Shown here in pieces: positions 42,603-51,223 of a DNA stretch of 63,061 bases (positions are counted from its first letter, which is position 1; each line of letters opens with the position of its first letter). Both the position numbers and the translations under genes were made by a program. Source of the stretch: an uncultured Dorea sp. (lineage in GTDB: Bacteria > Bacillota > Clostridia > Lachnospirales > Lachnospiraceae); assembly GCA_910584575.1 (NCBI GenBank), contig CAJUBG010000014.1, positions 1 through 63,061 on the forward strand, in the 5' to 3' direction. The notes below the pieces were generated by a model. The model searched no databases. It was not told where the DNA came from and worked only from the letters and a program-made list of their open reading frames with translations.

Positions 42603-42863
42603 TCAGCCTTGTATCAGCCGGAAGATCTTCGTAGTAAAATCCTGTAATGTCTCCAACATAGAACTACCGGAAAATACAAGTATGACACCAATTACCAATA
42701 ATTTCGGCACAAACGTAATCGTCTGTTCATGAATCTGCGTCGCTGCCTGTATGATGGAGATCAGGATACCTACCAACATACTGATTACCAGAAGCGGACC
42801 TGCCAGTTGGATGATCAGTATGAATACCTCATACATCAGATCCGCCACTTCTCCATTTGTCAT
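42603..42863 (-). CDS. fliQ: Flagellar export gate protein FliQ
   Basis: 86 residues with two membrane helices. Typical wording is LAGPLLVISMLVGILISIIQAATQIHEQT, followed by a second hydrophobic segment (KLLVIGVILVF). It is part of the FliPQR core complex and sits between fliP and fliR, the canonical place. Confidence 0.95.
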   Translation of the reverse strand: MTNGEVADLMYEVFILIIQLAGPLLVISMLVGILISIIQAATQIHEQTITFVPKLLVIGVILVFSGSSMLETLQDFTTKIFRLIQG

Positions 42864-42880
42864 CTATATACCCCTTCCCG

Positions 42881-43537
42881 TCATCGGAAACTATTGACAA
42901 TCGTGGAAAACAGAAGTTCCCATCCATTTACAGTTACGAATAACAGCAATTTGAACGGCATTGAGATCATCGCCGGAGGCAGCATCATCATACCCATAGA
43001 CATAAGGGTAGATGAAACTACAATATCGATCAGAAGAAATGGAATGTATAACAGAAATCCTGCGGTAAACCCTCGTTTCAGCTCACTCGTCATAAAGGCC
43101 GGAATCACGACTGTCATAGGAAGATCTACTTCGTTCTCCACTTCCTCCGCATCGGACATATCCACGAACAACTGAAGTGAACTCTTTTCTGTATTCGTCA
43201 GCATGAACTCCTTAAGCGGAACCTGCGCCCTGGCAATAGCCTCCTCCTGCGTAATCTCCTGGTTCTTATATGGCGTATAAGCTTCTGTATTGATCTGTTT
43301 AATGACAGGATCCATGATAAACAGAGTCAAAAATATTGCAATCCCAACTAATACCATATTAGGCGGTGTCTGTTGGACACCCATTGCATTTCTCAAAAAA
43401 GAGAGAATGATCACTGTTCTAACAAAAGACGTCACCATGATTAAAAGAGAGGGCAGAAGTGATATGACTGTCAGCATCAACAGAATATCCAGTGTAGGAA
43501 CCTGATTGCCATTCACATTAATTAATGAATCGTACAC
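42881..43537 (-). CDS. fliP: Flagellar export gate protein FliP
   Basis: 218 residues. Family signatures are MVTSFVRTVIILSFLRNAMGVQQTPPN, FMLTNTEKSSLQLF, and MTSELKRGFTAGFLLYIPFLLIDIVV-type segments. Start is a GTG whose G overlaps the fliO stop (TAGTG) and which is preceded by GAGGAGG, so the short N-terminus without a cleavable signal peptide is genuine, as in other Firmicutes. It forms the FliP5FliR1FliQ4-type gate. Confidence 0.95.
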   Translation of the reverse strand: MYDSLINVNGNQVPTLDILLMLTVISLLPSLLIMVTSFVRTVIILSFLRNAMGVQQTPPNMVLVGIAIFLTLFIMDPVIKQINTEAYTPYKNQEITQEEAIARAQVPLKEFMLTNTEKSSLQLFVDMSDAEEVENEVDLPMTVVIPAFMTSELKRGFTAGFLLYIPFLLIDIVVSSTLMSMGMMMLPPAMISMPFKLLLFVTVNGWELLFSTIVNSFR

Positions 43538-43887
43538 TAATTTCTACCTCCTCTTTTCGTTATGTCACCCAGTTTATCCATCATCGTCTTAAAATCCGGT
43601 ATTTTCCCTGAGCCTTCTTCTTCATTCGGCTCTAAGGGAAACAGATCTTCATCCGATACTTCGGACAGGAGACTGACCTGGCCTGACGTGACACCAACGA
43701 GCAGATATTTTCCGCCCACCTGCATAATTGCAACGTGTCTGTCCTGGCCAAGCGTGATCTGGTCGATCAGGCGCATATAACGGGAACTGCCGCTTCTGCC
43801 CAGCCCCTTACCTATGTACTTGCTGGCCAGATAACTCAGATATATAATCACTATTACCGCAACAAAGGTGGCAATCACTCTCCACAT
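43537..43887 (-). CDS. fliO: Flagellar biosynthesis protein FliO
   Basis: 116 residues: one N-terminal membrane helix (FVAVIVIIYLSYLASKYI) then the SpoA-like GRSGSSRYMRLIDQITLGQDRHVAIMQVGGKYLLVGVT core broken by short loops, and an acidic tail. FliO assists assembly of the FliP ring. It follows fliY and its stop overlaps the GTG of fliP. Confidence 0.9.
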   Translation of the reverse strand: MWRVIATFVAVIVIIYLSYLASKYIGKGLGRSGSSRYMRLIDQITLGQDRHVAIMQVGGKYLLVGVTSGQVSLLSEVSDEDLFPLEPNEEEGSGKIPDFKTMMDKLGDITKRGGRN

Positions 43888-43907
43888 ATCTTTCCTTCCT
43901 TACTCTT

Positions 43908-45335
43908 TTAATGCTGCTCTAACGCAATCAGATTCACTTTCATGATCTCTGTAATTCTTATTCCAAAGTTGTCTTCCACAACTACAACATCACCCTTTGC
44001 AATACACTGGCCGTTGACATACAGGTCTACCTGCTCGCCCGCCAGTTTGTCCAGAACCACCAGGGAACCTTTGGTAAAGTCAAGAATATCCTTCACCAGC
44101 TTCTTTGTCCTGCCGATCTCAACAGACACCTCCAGAGGTACGCTCATGATCAGTTCCATGTTTTCTTCCTGCTCACCCTCAAGTACAATTCCGGTATCTG
44201 CCTTCAGGCTCGGCTGCATCGGGGGCTGCACATGAATCATCTTCGGCTCAGGCGGCGCTGCCACTGGCTTAGGCGCACTGTTCTGCTCCTGCATCTGCTG
44301 CTGCATCTGCTGCATCTGCTGCATCATCTGCTGCATCATCTGCATCTGCATCATTGAGACATCCGGACTTACCATCGGCTGTGCTGCTCCCTGCATCATC
44401 GGCATCATTGTTGGCTGTGCTGCCGCGCCTGCCATCGGGTCTGCTACCGGAGTCGGTGCTGGTGCCGGCGCTGGAGTTGGTTCCGGCACGGGTGCTGGCG
44501 CTGACTCAGGTGCTGGCGCCGGAGTTGGCTCAGGCACGGGTGCTGGCGCTGGCTCAGGTTCCGGATCTCCGCCCATCATACCTGCAAGCATGCGTTCAAT
44601 CTCCTCCTGGGACATCTTACCGCCTGAAGCCTCTGCTGCCGGTTCGCTTACTGCCGGTGCCGGTTCTGGCGCCGGCTCAGGTGCTGGTGCTTCTGCCTGC
44701 GGTGCGCTTTCCTGTCCACCCGGAACATAAGGAACAATATCCTCCGGCGGCAGGAAGCCTTCGACCAGACCCTTCGCCAATGCGATTGGCATTACATTAA
44801 AGAATTCACTCTCCAACTTATCTGCAATCTTCAGCGTGAATCCGATTAAGACCTTCGGTTCTTCATCTACAAAATATTTATCAATAAACTGCTGCTCATT
44901 CTCCACCTCAAAAGAAATAGGTGTGGAGATATCTACTACTCTTCCCAAGAATTCAGACAACGCTGTCGCTGACGCCCCCATCATCTGGTTCATGACCTCG
45001 CAGACCGCGCTGATGTTAATCTCATCTAACTCAAAATCTTCATCAGCAATCTCCATCCCCATGGCCATCTCGACGATTACTTTAATATCATGCCTCTTAA
45101 GGAGCATAACATTCTGGCCTTCCAGACCAGCAACATAAGTAATCTCCACACAGACTGCCGGATCAACCCTGTCTAATTCGAATTCTTCTTTGTTCACGAC
45201 GTTGACAATAGGTGTCGTTATATCTACCCTTGCACTCAGCATCGTGGAAACCGCTGTCGCTGACGCGCCAAGGCTGATATTGAGTATCTCGCCTATCGCA
45301 TCTATTTCCAGTTTACTAAAGCACTCTGAATTCAT
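43908..45335 (-). CDS. fliY: Flagellar motor switch phosphatase FliY (CheC-like domain, long tether, FliN domain)
   Basis: 475 residues, longer than Bacillus FliY. Residues 1-200 form a CheC-like CheY-P phosphatase with both active sites (Glu16/Asn19 and Glu113/Asn116). Residues 205-380 are a tether rich in Pro, Ala and Glu, ending in a Met/Gln-rich run (about 328-351). Residues 385-475 are the FliN/SpoA domain (LEVSVEIGRTKKLVKDIL, GEQVDLYVNGQCIAKGDVVV). The usual N-terminal CheY-P-binding peptide is absent, but a similar MSQEEIERML lies inside the tether at 241-250. DNA of the tether contains imperfect repeats. Neighbours are flgC upstream and fliO downstream. Confidence 0.93.
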   Translation of the reverse strand: MNSECFSKLEIDAIGEILNISLGASATAVSTMLSARVDITTPIVNVVNKEEFELDRVDPAVCVEITYVAGLEGQNVMLLKRHDIKVIVEMAMGMEIADEDFELDEINISAVCEVMNQMMGASATALSEFLGRVVDISTPISFEVENEQQFIDKYFVDEEPKVLIGFTLKIADKLESEFFNVMPIALAKGLVEGFLPPEDIVPYVPGGQESAPQAEAPAPEPAPEPAPAVSEPAAEASGGKMSQEEIERMLAGMMGGDPEPEPAPAPVPEPTPAPAPESAPAPVPEPTPAPAPAPTPVADPMAGAAAQPTMMPMMQGAAQPMVSPDVSMMQMQMMQQMMQQMQQMQQQMQEQNSAPKPVAAPPEPKMIHVQPPMQPSLKADTGIVLEGEQEENMELIMSVPLEVSVEIGRTKKLVKDILDFTKGSLVVLDKLAGEQVDLYVNGQCIAKGDVVVVEDNFGIRITEIMKVNLIALEQH

Positions 45336-45374
45336 ACTAACCCTTCTCTCCTTCCGGGAAAATCACCCCTTTTT

Positions 45375-45815
45375 CTATTTGCCGATATCCAACGCTTTCT
45401 GCGCCATCAGCTTCATGGCATTAAAGGCCGTAATATTTGCCTCATAGGCTCTCGTTGCAGACATTCCGTCTATTGTCTCTTTTACAAGATCTACGTTCGG
45501 CATCATAACATAGCCTTCCTCATTCGCATCCGGGTGATCCGGATTATAAACAGGGTTCAGGTCTCTCTGGTCTTCCACGATCTCCGTTACCTTGACTCCG
45601 CCCTTGGACGCAGTCCGGTTCAGGAGGCTGTTGAATCTGGTACGGAAAGAGGTCGCCGGAACCTCCTGAAGGACAACCATCTTCCGGCGGTAAGTTCCCC
45701 CGCTGGCAGTCCTGGTTGTCTCGGCATTGGAAATGTTCTCAGCCGCTATATCAAGCCGCTGCCTCTCTGCCGTCATCCCTGATGCACTTATATCAAATGA
45801 ACTCAAAAAAGACAT
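45375..45815 (-). CDS. flgC: Flagellar proximal rod protein FlgC
   Basis: 146 residues, typical FlgC: FDISASGMTAERQRLDIAAENISNAET at the N-terminus, a central PVYNPDHPDANEEGYVMMPNVD-type segment in two parts, and the C-terminal MSATRAYEANITAFNAMKLMAQKAL helix. AAGGAGG precedes the ATG. In most Firmicutes flgC lies between flgB and fliE; here it sits between cheY and fliY, about 13 kb downstream of flgB. The gene looks intact and has normal ribosome-site spacing, so relocation rather than decay is implied. Confidence 0.95.
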   Translation of the reverse strand: MSFLSSFDISASGMTAERQRLDIAAENISNAETTRTASGGTYRRKMVVLQEVPATSFRTRFNSLLNRTASKGGVKVTEIVEDQRDLNPVYNPDHPDANEEGYVMMPNVDLVKETIDGMSATRAYEANITAFNAMKLMAQKALDIGK

Positions 45816-45830
45816 ACTAACCTCCTTAAA

Positions 45831-46190
45831 CTAGCCAAGGATCTTCTTCACCGTTGATAATACACGCTCCGGCTTAAATGGCTTTACAATAAAATCCTTT
45901 GCTCCAGACTTGATGGAATCCATAACCATTGTCTCCTGTCCCATTGCGGAACACATAACGACTGTCGCGCCTGGATCCATCGCCTTGATCTCCTTCAATG
46001 TCTCAAGACCATCCTTATTTGGCATGGTAATATCCATGAACACAAGATCCGGCTTTTCAGCAGTATAAGCCTCGACAGCCTTCACTCCATCCTCCGCCTC
46101 AATCAAATCCGTATACCCTGCCTGTGACAGCGTGTTCTTCAACATCATTCTCATAAACGCCGCATCATCCACTAATAAAATCTTTGCCAT
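45831..46190 (-). CDS. cheY: Chemotaxis response regulator CheY
   Basis: 119 residues, a stand-alone receiver. Acidic pair in LLVDDAAFM, phospho-acceptor Asp in LVFMDITMPNKDG, Ser/Thr position in VVMCSAMGQ, and Lys in FIVKPFKPERV. CheY-P binds FliM and FliY to change rotation. It lies between fliM and the displaced flgC. Confidence 0.95.
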   Translation of the reverse strand: MAKILLVDDAAFMRMMLKNTLSQAGYTDLIEAEDGVKAVEAYTAEKPDLVFMDITMPNKDGLETLKEIKAMDPGATVVMCSAMGQETMVMDSIKSGAKDFIVKPFKPERVLSTVKKILG

Positions 46191-46243
46191 TTCTTCTACC
46201 TCACTTTTGTTAATGTTATTGTTATCATTATAATTTATTTACT

Positions 46244-46267
46244 CAGATAATTCCTTGGATTTATCTG
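46244..46267 (-). other. Hairpin just after the fliM stop codon
   Basis: Perfect 7-bp stem CAGATAA/TTATCTG across a 10-nt loop, 4 bp after the fliM stop and within the 81-bp gap before cheY. No U-tract. One of several hairpins placed directly behind stop codons in this operon. Confidence 0.4.
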
Positions 46268-46271
46268 GTAG

Positions 46272-47318
46272 TTATACTGCCACGTCTTCTCCTGCCTCCT
46301 CAAGCAGCTTATTCGGCTCAATCAGACGATCCTCAATCTTGACTGCAACATTCTTGTTATGTACTCCAAGCTGGCCGTTGAACCACGGCTGGCCTGCGAT
46401 ATAAAGGGAAATCAACGAATCCTGCGGCTTGTTCAGGTCGATGACATCCCCGACATGGAGATTGTATACATCGTCCAGGTTCAGCTTTGCCACGCCAAGC
46501 TGCGCCATGATATCCATCTTGGATTCCCTGATATTCTCCAGAATATCCTCCCTGGTGTTCCGAAGATGCGCCGCATCGCTTTTCTTTGCCAGATGCTTCG
46601 TCTTGTCAATGATTTCAAACATATTACTCAGAAGCGTACCTGGCATACAGATATTCATACTTCCGTCAATTCCACCGAGGGAAATATGCAGCATGATAAT
46701 TACTACCGTCTCATCCACACTAATCCCCTGGAACATACTTGGGTTCTCCTCCACCCTCTCAAATTCAACATCCAAATTAATATAACCGGCCCATACATCT
46801 CTGGTAATCATAACCAAATATTTGATAATCTTCGCATACAGAGCCAGCTCGATATCTGTGTAGGTATAGGACATATCCACTGACATATCCATTCCTGTCC
46901 CTCCGAGCATACGGTCAATCATCGACGCCATAAGCATTGGACTGATATGCATCAGCATCGGAGGATTGCTGGACCTGTCGGGCAGGTCGATATTAGCGAT
47001 TGTGAGCACGTCTGACTCATTCAACGCATTCCCAAATTCATAATACCGCTGCTCCTCAACCCCCATAACTTCAACTTCGCTGGCAGCCCGAAACAGACCG
47101 TTGATTTGTGAAGCAGCAATCCTGGAGTAGTTGTCGTAGATACTGCTGAGCATCTTCAGCTTATCCTTCGTATACTTCTTCGGACTGAAGAAGTCATACT
47201 TCTTATACTCCTTCTCCTTCACGACCTCCTTCTTTTCCTCTACCACCTCATCCGCACCGGAATTCTGCATGGAATTCAGCAATGCGTCTATCTGACTTTG
47301 CGATAATACATCTGCCAT
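46272..47318 (-). CDS. fliM: Flagellar motor switch protein FliM
   Basis: 348 residues. The N-terminal CheY-P-binding peptide is present (LSQSQIDALL, residues 5-14). A short Glu/Lys-rich linker leads to the CheC-like middle domain and the C-terminal SpoA domain (AQLGVAKLNLDDVYNLHVGDVIDLNKP region). It is part of the C-ring. It starts 24 bp after motB; fliL, often found between them, is absent. Confidence 0.96.
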   Translation of the reverse strand: MADVLSQSQIDALLNSMQNSGADEVVEEKKEVVKEKEYKKYDFFSPKKYTKDKLKMLSSIYDNYSRIAASQINGLFRAASEVEVMGVEEQRYYEFGNALNESDVLTIANIDLPDRSSNPPMLMHISPMLMASMIDRMLGGTGMDMSVDMSYTYTDIELALYAKIIKYLVMITRDVWAGYINLDVEFERVEENPSMFQGISVDETVVIIMLHISLGGIDGSMNICMPGTLLSNMFEIIDKTKHLAKKSDAAHLRNTREDILENIRESKMDIMAQLGVAKLNLDDVYNLHVGDVIDLNKPQDSLISLYIAGQPWFNGQLGVHNKNVAVKIEDRLIEPNKLLEEAGEDVAV

Positions 47319-47341
47319 CCTAAACTCCCACTTTCCTTACT

Positions 47342-48094
47342 TTACTCGGTTGTTCTGTTCATCATCTGATAATATTCTTCCAAAGTATGCTCTACCGCAT
47401 CAGATTTCGTGATCAGTAACTCGACTCTCCGGTTTTTTGCCCGATTCTCCGGCGTATCAAAAGGCGCAACAGGCCGGAACTGTCCGTACCCAATCGGAAC
47501 TATCTTATCCGGCGTCACCTCCGTGCGCTGTTGGATGAATGCCGCAACCCTTGCCGCCCTTTCCGAAGAAAGAACTCTGTCGTTCTCCGGATTGTTCGGA
47601 ATTACTGGGTCTGCCTGCGTCGTATGCCCCAACACTTGAATCTCTTTTACAGAGTCCTTGACTCCTGAGAGAATCGACGCAAACTGCGCCAACACATCCA
47701 TTCCTTCTTGTTTGATCACGGAACTATCCCCGTCAAAGAATACGTTATCCTGAAATGTGATAAAAGTATAACCGTCCCCTTTAAACAGCTCTACTTCACT
47801 ATTCATATTAGCTTCATCTACTGCGGCTTTCAGGCTTTCATATAAGTCGTCAAATGCTTCTGCCTCCACCGCGCCTGACATATCGTTGGGCGCACCTGGG
47901 TCAGTCTCATCCGCAATCTGGGATAATTCTTCTGCCTCCGGATTAAAGCTCTTAACAATCATGATCCATTTTGTCTGGTCAAGAGTAGAGATAGAATATA
48001 ACAGTACGAAGAAACACAACAGCAGAGTTACCAGGTCTCCATAGGTGTCCATCCAGTTGGCGCCGCCACCGCCGCCTTTGCTCCTTTTCTTCAT
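47342..48094 (-). CDS. motB: Flagellar stator protein MotB
   Basis: 250 residues. After a short Gly-rich cytosolic start comes the single membrane helix with the ion-binding Asp (WMDTYGDLVTLLLCFFVLLYS; Asp is within the first part). A plug/linker region follows, then the OmpA-like peptidoglycan-binding domain (VLGHTTQADP, LSSERAARVAAFIQ, GYGQFRPVAP). The coupling ion cannot be decided by reading. It starts 12 bp after motA. Confidence 0.95.
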   Translation of the reverse strand: MKKRSKGGGGGANWMDTYGDLVTLLLCFFVLLYSISTLDQTKWIMIVKSFNPEAEELSQIADETDPGAPNDMSGAVEAEAFDDLYESLKAAVDEANMNSEVELFKGDGYTFITFQDNVFFDGDSSVIKQEGMDVLAQFASILSGVKDSVKEIQVLGHTTQADPVIPNNPENDRVLSSERAARVAAFIQQRTEVTPDKIVPIGYGQFRPVAPFDTPENRAKNRRVELLITKSDAVEHTLEEYYQMMNRTTE

Positions 48095-48106
48095 AGCTCC
48101 CTCCTG

Positions 48107-48922
48107 TTATTCTTCTGCCTTCTTGCTCTTTGCTGCAACTGCATCCGGATCGAGAAGTCTCTGCCGTTCCTTCTGAGATACAAATGTAACCAGCTTCTCA
48201 CGCAGGAACTTCGGATTATCTCCTGCCTGGATTGCCAGGATTCCCTCAATCATGATCTGCTTATACAGTAATTCTTCATCATTTCTTACTCTCAGCTTCT
48301 TAGCAATCGGTGAGAATATCAAGTGGGCAAGTATACATCCATAAAATGTCGTGATCAGCGCTGTTCCCATGGCAGGACCGATATCCCCTGCGCCTCCTTC
48401 ATCCAGATTCATACCCTTCAGCATGTTGACAAGTCCGACCAATGTACCAATCATACCGAAGGCAGGCGCCTTCGCATCCAAAGTCTCATAAATTCCGATA
48501 CAGTCCTCGTGTCTCGTCAGCATGGCTTCCACATCGCTCTCCAGAAGGGTACGCACCTCCTCCGGCTCTGTTGCATCCACGATCAACATGATACCTTGCT
48601 TGAAAAACATATCATCCAGCTCATTCGCCTTTTCCTCCAGCGCCAGAAGACCGTTCTGTCTTGCAAGCTGAGCCATCTCCACCAGCGTATCGACCAGCTC
48701 GCCGATGTTATACTTCTTCCCCTGAAACAGCATCTTCGTATGCCTTGGCAGAGTCAGAAGCATATTGAATGGGTAACTTGCAATCCCCGCTGCAAGCGTA
48801 CCTCCAACAACAATCGCAATACTGGGAAGATCCCAGAAGTTCCCAAGTTTTGCCGGACCGATACCTACGAATACGATTAGCACCGCTCCGATTACCACGC
48901 CTAAAATACTAGTTATGTCCAC
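48107..48922 (-). CDS. motA: Flagellar stator protein MotA
   Basis: 271 residues with four membrane helices. Wording includes DLPSIAIVVGGTLAAGIASYP, the cytosolic power loop with charged residues (QLARQNGLLALEEKANELDD), and PAFGMIGTLVGLVNML before helices 3-4. Initiation is at a GTG preceded by a GGTGGTGAA stretch. It follows flbD after 33 bp and is coupled with motB. Confidence 0.95.
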   Translation of the reverse strand: MDITSILGVVIGAVLIVFVGIGPAKLGNFWDLPSIAIVVGGTLAAGIASYPFNMLLTLPRHTKMLFQGKKYNIGELVDTLVEMAQLARQNGLLALEEKANELDDMFFKQGIMLIVDATEPEEVRTLLESDVEAMLTRHEDCIGIYETLDAKAPAFGMIGTLVGLVNMLKGMNLDEGGAGDIGPAMGTALITTFYGCILAHLIFSPIAKKLRVRNDEELLYKQIMIEGILAIQAGDNPKFLREKLVTFVSQKERQRLLDPDAVAAKSKKAEE

Positions 48923-48955
48923 TTATCTTCACCACCCTATTCCTTAATTACTATA

Positions 48956-49153
48956 CTATCTATCTTCACGGTAGCAATGTATCTTACCATTGTACTCAAT
49001 TGTTTTCTCGATTATCTCCTCCGCACCCTCTTTTACGATGTAAAACTTGCCGTTTGTCATAAGGATCTTTGATTCCGGTATCAATTCCACAGATTCTATA
49101 TGCGCACAATTCAATACGATCTTTGTGTCATTTAATTTCGTCAGCATTATCAT
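48956..49153 (-). CDS. flbD: Flagellar protein FlbD
   Basis: About 65 residues, a small swarming/flagellar accessory protein (FlbD/SwrD family) found next to flgE and motA in Firmicutes. The core LTKLNDTKIVLNCAHIESVE and ILMTNGKFYIVKEGAEE matches the family. The ATG at 49153 is chosen over upstream ATGs since GAGGAAC precedes it at the right spacing. In Bacillus the homologue raises stator torque; placement directly before motAB fits. Confidence 0.88.
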   Translation of the reverse strand: MIMLTKLNDTKIVLNCAHIESVELIPESKILMTNGKFYIVKEGAEEIIEKTIEYNGKIHCYREDR

Positions 49154-49262
49154 ATCATAGTTCCTCATAAATTTCAAACATATCCCAAGATATGGCAAAG
49201 AAGTATTTCTCCATATCTTGGAATATGCTGTCAAAATCACATCTATTACTTGCCGGCGGCTA

Positions 49263-50651
49263 CTAACGCTTCATATTAACAAGCTCCTGTAACATTTCAT
49301 CCGTTACTGTGATAATCTTTGAGTTTGCCTGGAACCCTCTCTGGGTAGTAATCATGTTAGAGAATTCGTTCGCCAGGTCTACGTTGGCCATCTCAAGTCT
49401 TCCGCCTAAGATTTTACCAACCGGACCGCCGTTGGGCTTTATTGCCTCTACATCCCCACAGTTCGGTCCTACTGAGTAATAGTAACCATCCTGCTTTTCA
49501 AGGCCGTTGGGATTCTCTACGGAAACCAGGGCAATCTGTCCAACCGGAATGGTACGGTTGTTTCTGTCGGTTCCCATAATGGTTCCGTCTTCATTCATTC
49601 TCCAACTCTGGATATCATAACGCTGTCCGTCCTCCGGATTAATCGGAATACGGATAGCAGTCAATTCATCCGCATATTCTGCCGCAATACCTGGCACTAG
49701 ATTGTTACCTTGATTCCGTACAGAGGTACTGTCTGTCGTAAGTTTTTCACCTGAACCATCCGGATTTACTACCTCTCCAGCACCCGCCAATGCAAGTCTA
49801 AGCGGCTCAATGTTAGTATCAAATGTATCTCCTGCCTCTTTTGCAGTAATCGTTATTGTCGCACTATTGAGCCACCGTCCAATACGGTCTAAGCTGATAT
49901 TTACTTTCGAGAAATCTAAAAGAGTGCCTCCAGGTGGTATCAAAGCCGGATTGTCAATCATATTTCCATTGGTATCAGGAATCTGGGGCTTCTCTTTTGA
50001 TACCGCCGTAATCCAATCATTCACCGCATCTTCAAAATCATTCTCTGATTTCACACTTGTGTCGAAGGTAAGACCCGCAATTGTTATTGTCCAACTATCA
50101 TTTGCAGTCGCGCCCGCCTTTAGTTCAACGGGAAGCTCTTTCACCGTCACCGAGCTGGCTGTTGCCGGTGTCTCTGGCGTTCCTGTTCCCTCAATCGGCG
50201 CATATCCATACACATAACTTCCCTGATTATCAACCAGATAACCATTGTTATCTACACGAAAGATTCCCACTCTTGACAAGCTAAGACCAGAGGACTCAAT
50301 ATCGTCAAATGCACCGTTTACCATATTACCTACCAGGAAGAAGCCCGTTCCGTCAATCATACAGTCCAGATTGTTTGAGGATGGCGCCGGCGCACCTGTG
50401 TTAAACTCCGTAGAGATAGATGACAACTGTGACCCATAACCTACCTGAGATGCGTTATGTCCGCCGGCAGCGCCTGCTAACTGGCTTCCGCCTGTACTGT
50501 TAATTGAGTTTGTATACATTCCGTCCTGGAAGTTGTAGCTGAAGGACTTAAAACTCCATGTATTTACGTTCGCAATATTGTTACCAATAACGTCCAGTTT
50601 GGACTGATGCGCCTTGAGTCCTGCGACTCCTGCAATCATTGATCTAACCAT
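49263..50651 (-). CDS. flgE: Flagellar hook protein FlgE
   Basis: 462 residues. The N-terminal rod/hook motif is MIAGVAGLKAHQSKLDVIGNNIANVNTWSFK in sequence with the central hook domains, and the C-terminus ends VDLANEFSNMITTQRGFQANSKIITV...LQELVNMKR. It forms the universal joint and is exported by the flagellar apparatus. A structured 120-bp gap separates it from the upstream TIGR02530 gene, unlike most gaps in the operon. Confidence 0.95.
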   Translation of the reverse strand: MVRSMIAGVAGLKAHQSKLDVIGNNIANVNTWSFKSFSYNFQDGMYTNSINSTGGSQLAGAAGGHNASQVGYGSQLSSISTEFNTGAPAPSSNNLDCMIDGTGFFLVGNMVNGAFDDIESSGLSLSRVGIFRVDNNGYLVDNQGSYVYGYAPIEGTGTPETPATASSVTVKELPVELKAGATANDSWTITIAGLTFDTSVKSENDFEDAVNDWITAVSKEKPQIPDTNGNMIDNPALIPPGGTLLDFSKVNISLDRIGRWLNSATITITAKEAGDTFDTNIEPLRLALAGAGEVVNPDGSGEKLTTDSTSVRNQGNNLVPGIAAEYADELTAIRIPINPEDGQRYDIQSWRMNEDGTIMGTDRNNRTIPVGQIALVSVENPNGLEKQDGYYYSVGPNCGDVEAIKPNGGPVGKILGGRLEMANVDLANEFSNMITTQRGFQANSKIITVTDEMLQELVNMKR

Positions 50652-50690
50652 TTGTTATACACCCTTTCTTATTTATCCTGCGCTGTCTCT

Positions 50691-50748
50691 GGGAACTGCG
50701 GGTACTCTCCGCCAGTCCCCTCTATGTATCTGCAAGTCACACAGATAC
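50691..50748 (-). other. Two hairpins in the 120-bp leader of flgE
   Basis: GTATCTG/CAGATAC (50726-50748, 9-nt loop) and, downstream in the transcript, a bulged stem GGGA-CTG-CGG / CCG-CAG-TCCC (50691-50719). Both lie after the stop of the TIGR02530 gene and before the flgE ribosome site. Neither is followed by a U-tract, so full termination is unlikely; RNA processing or stability control is possible. Confidence 0.5.
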
Positions 50749-50771
50749 GAAACCCCCATCAAATGGTCCGG

Positions 50772-51179
50772 CTACATTAAGACCGCGCTGTCAATATTTG
50801 TAAATATATTTTCCCTCATCTCTGTTCCTGACATCGTTGTCACTACGACGTTGTGTGGAACATTTACTATAAAAGCCCCGTTCTCGCCGATAATAACCAC
50901 GTCTCTTGCACCTTTTTCCCTGGCTTTCGATACTGCCTGGTTCAAGTCCTTAAGGAGACCGTCTGTCATCTCGATTCCCCGTTCTCGGACTCTCTGTACC
51001 GCATGTTTGGAGAATTGAACGGACTGAGCTTTGTCGGCTTCTTTCTGCAAAACGTCTGCGAACTGCACCTTTGTGGCTGTATTCGCACCAGTGCCTGTGA
51101 TTCCCTGTGTCTGCAGTTGCGCCGATGCATGCTGCAGCTTAAGAACTCCGGCATTGGTAATCTGGTTCATCTTACTCAT
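50772..51179 (-). CDS. Flagellar operon protein, TIGR02530 family
   Basis: About 135 residues. The conserved C-terminal part is VQFSKHAVQRVRERGIEMTD, then LNQAVSKAREKGARDVVIIGENGAFIVNV in pieces. The family occurs in Firmicutes and Spirochaetes flagellar operons between flgD and flgE; its function is not established. The ATG at 51179 has AAAGGCGG upstream; a GTG three codons earlier overlaps that site. The N-terminus is Gln/Thr-rich and flexible, as for exported substrates. Confidence 0.88.
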   Translation of the reverse strand: MSKMNQITNAGVLKLQHASAQLQTQGITGTGANTATKVQFADVLQKEADKAQSVQFSKHAVQRVRERGIEMTDGLLKDLNQAVSKAREKGARDVVIIGENGAFIVNVPHNVVVTTMSGTEMRENIFTNIDSAVLM

Positions 51180-51223
51180 CACTTGCACCGCCTTTATCTC
51201 TGTTCCCCGTGTGATCCCCTCAA

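Noticed and set aside
42881..43537. FliP apparently lacking its N-terminal signal peptide (truncation?)
   Set aside because: The GTG start has a strong, well-spaced ribosome site and overlaps the fliO stop; short FliP proteins of about 220 residues are normal in Firmicutes.
44236..44345. Trinucleotide-like CTGCTGCAT tandem repeat (microsatellite)
   Set aside because: It is explained by the Met/Gln-rich part of the FliY tether, in frame and with mixed codons.
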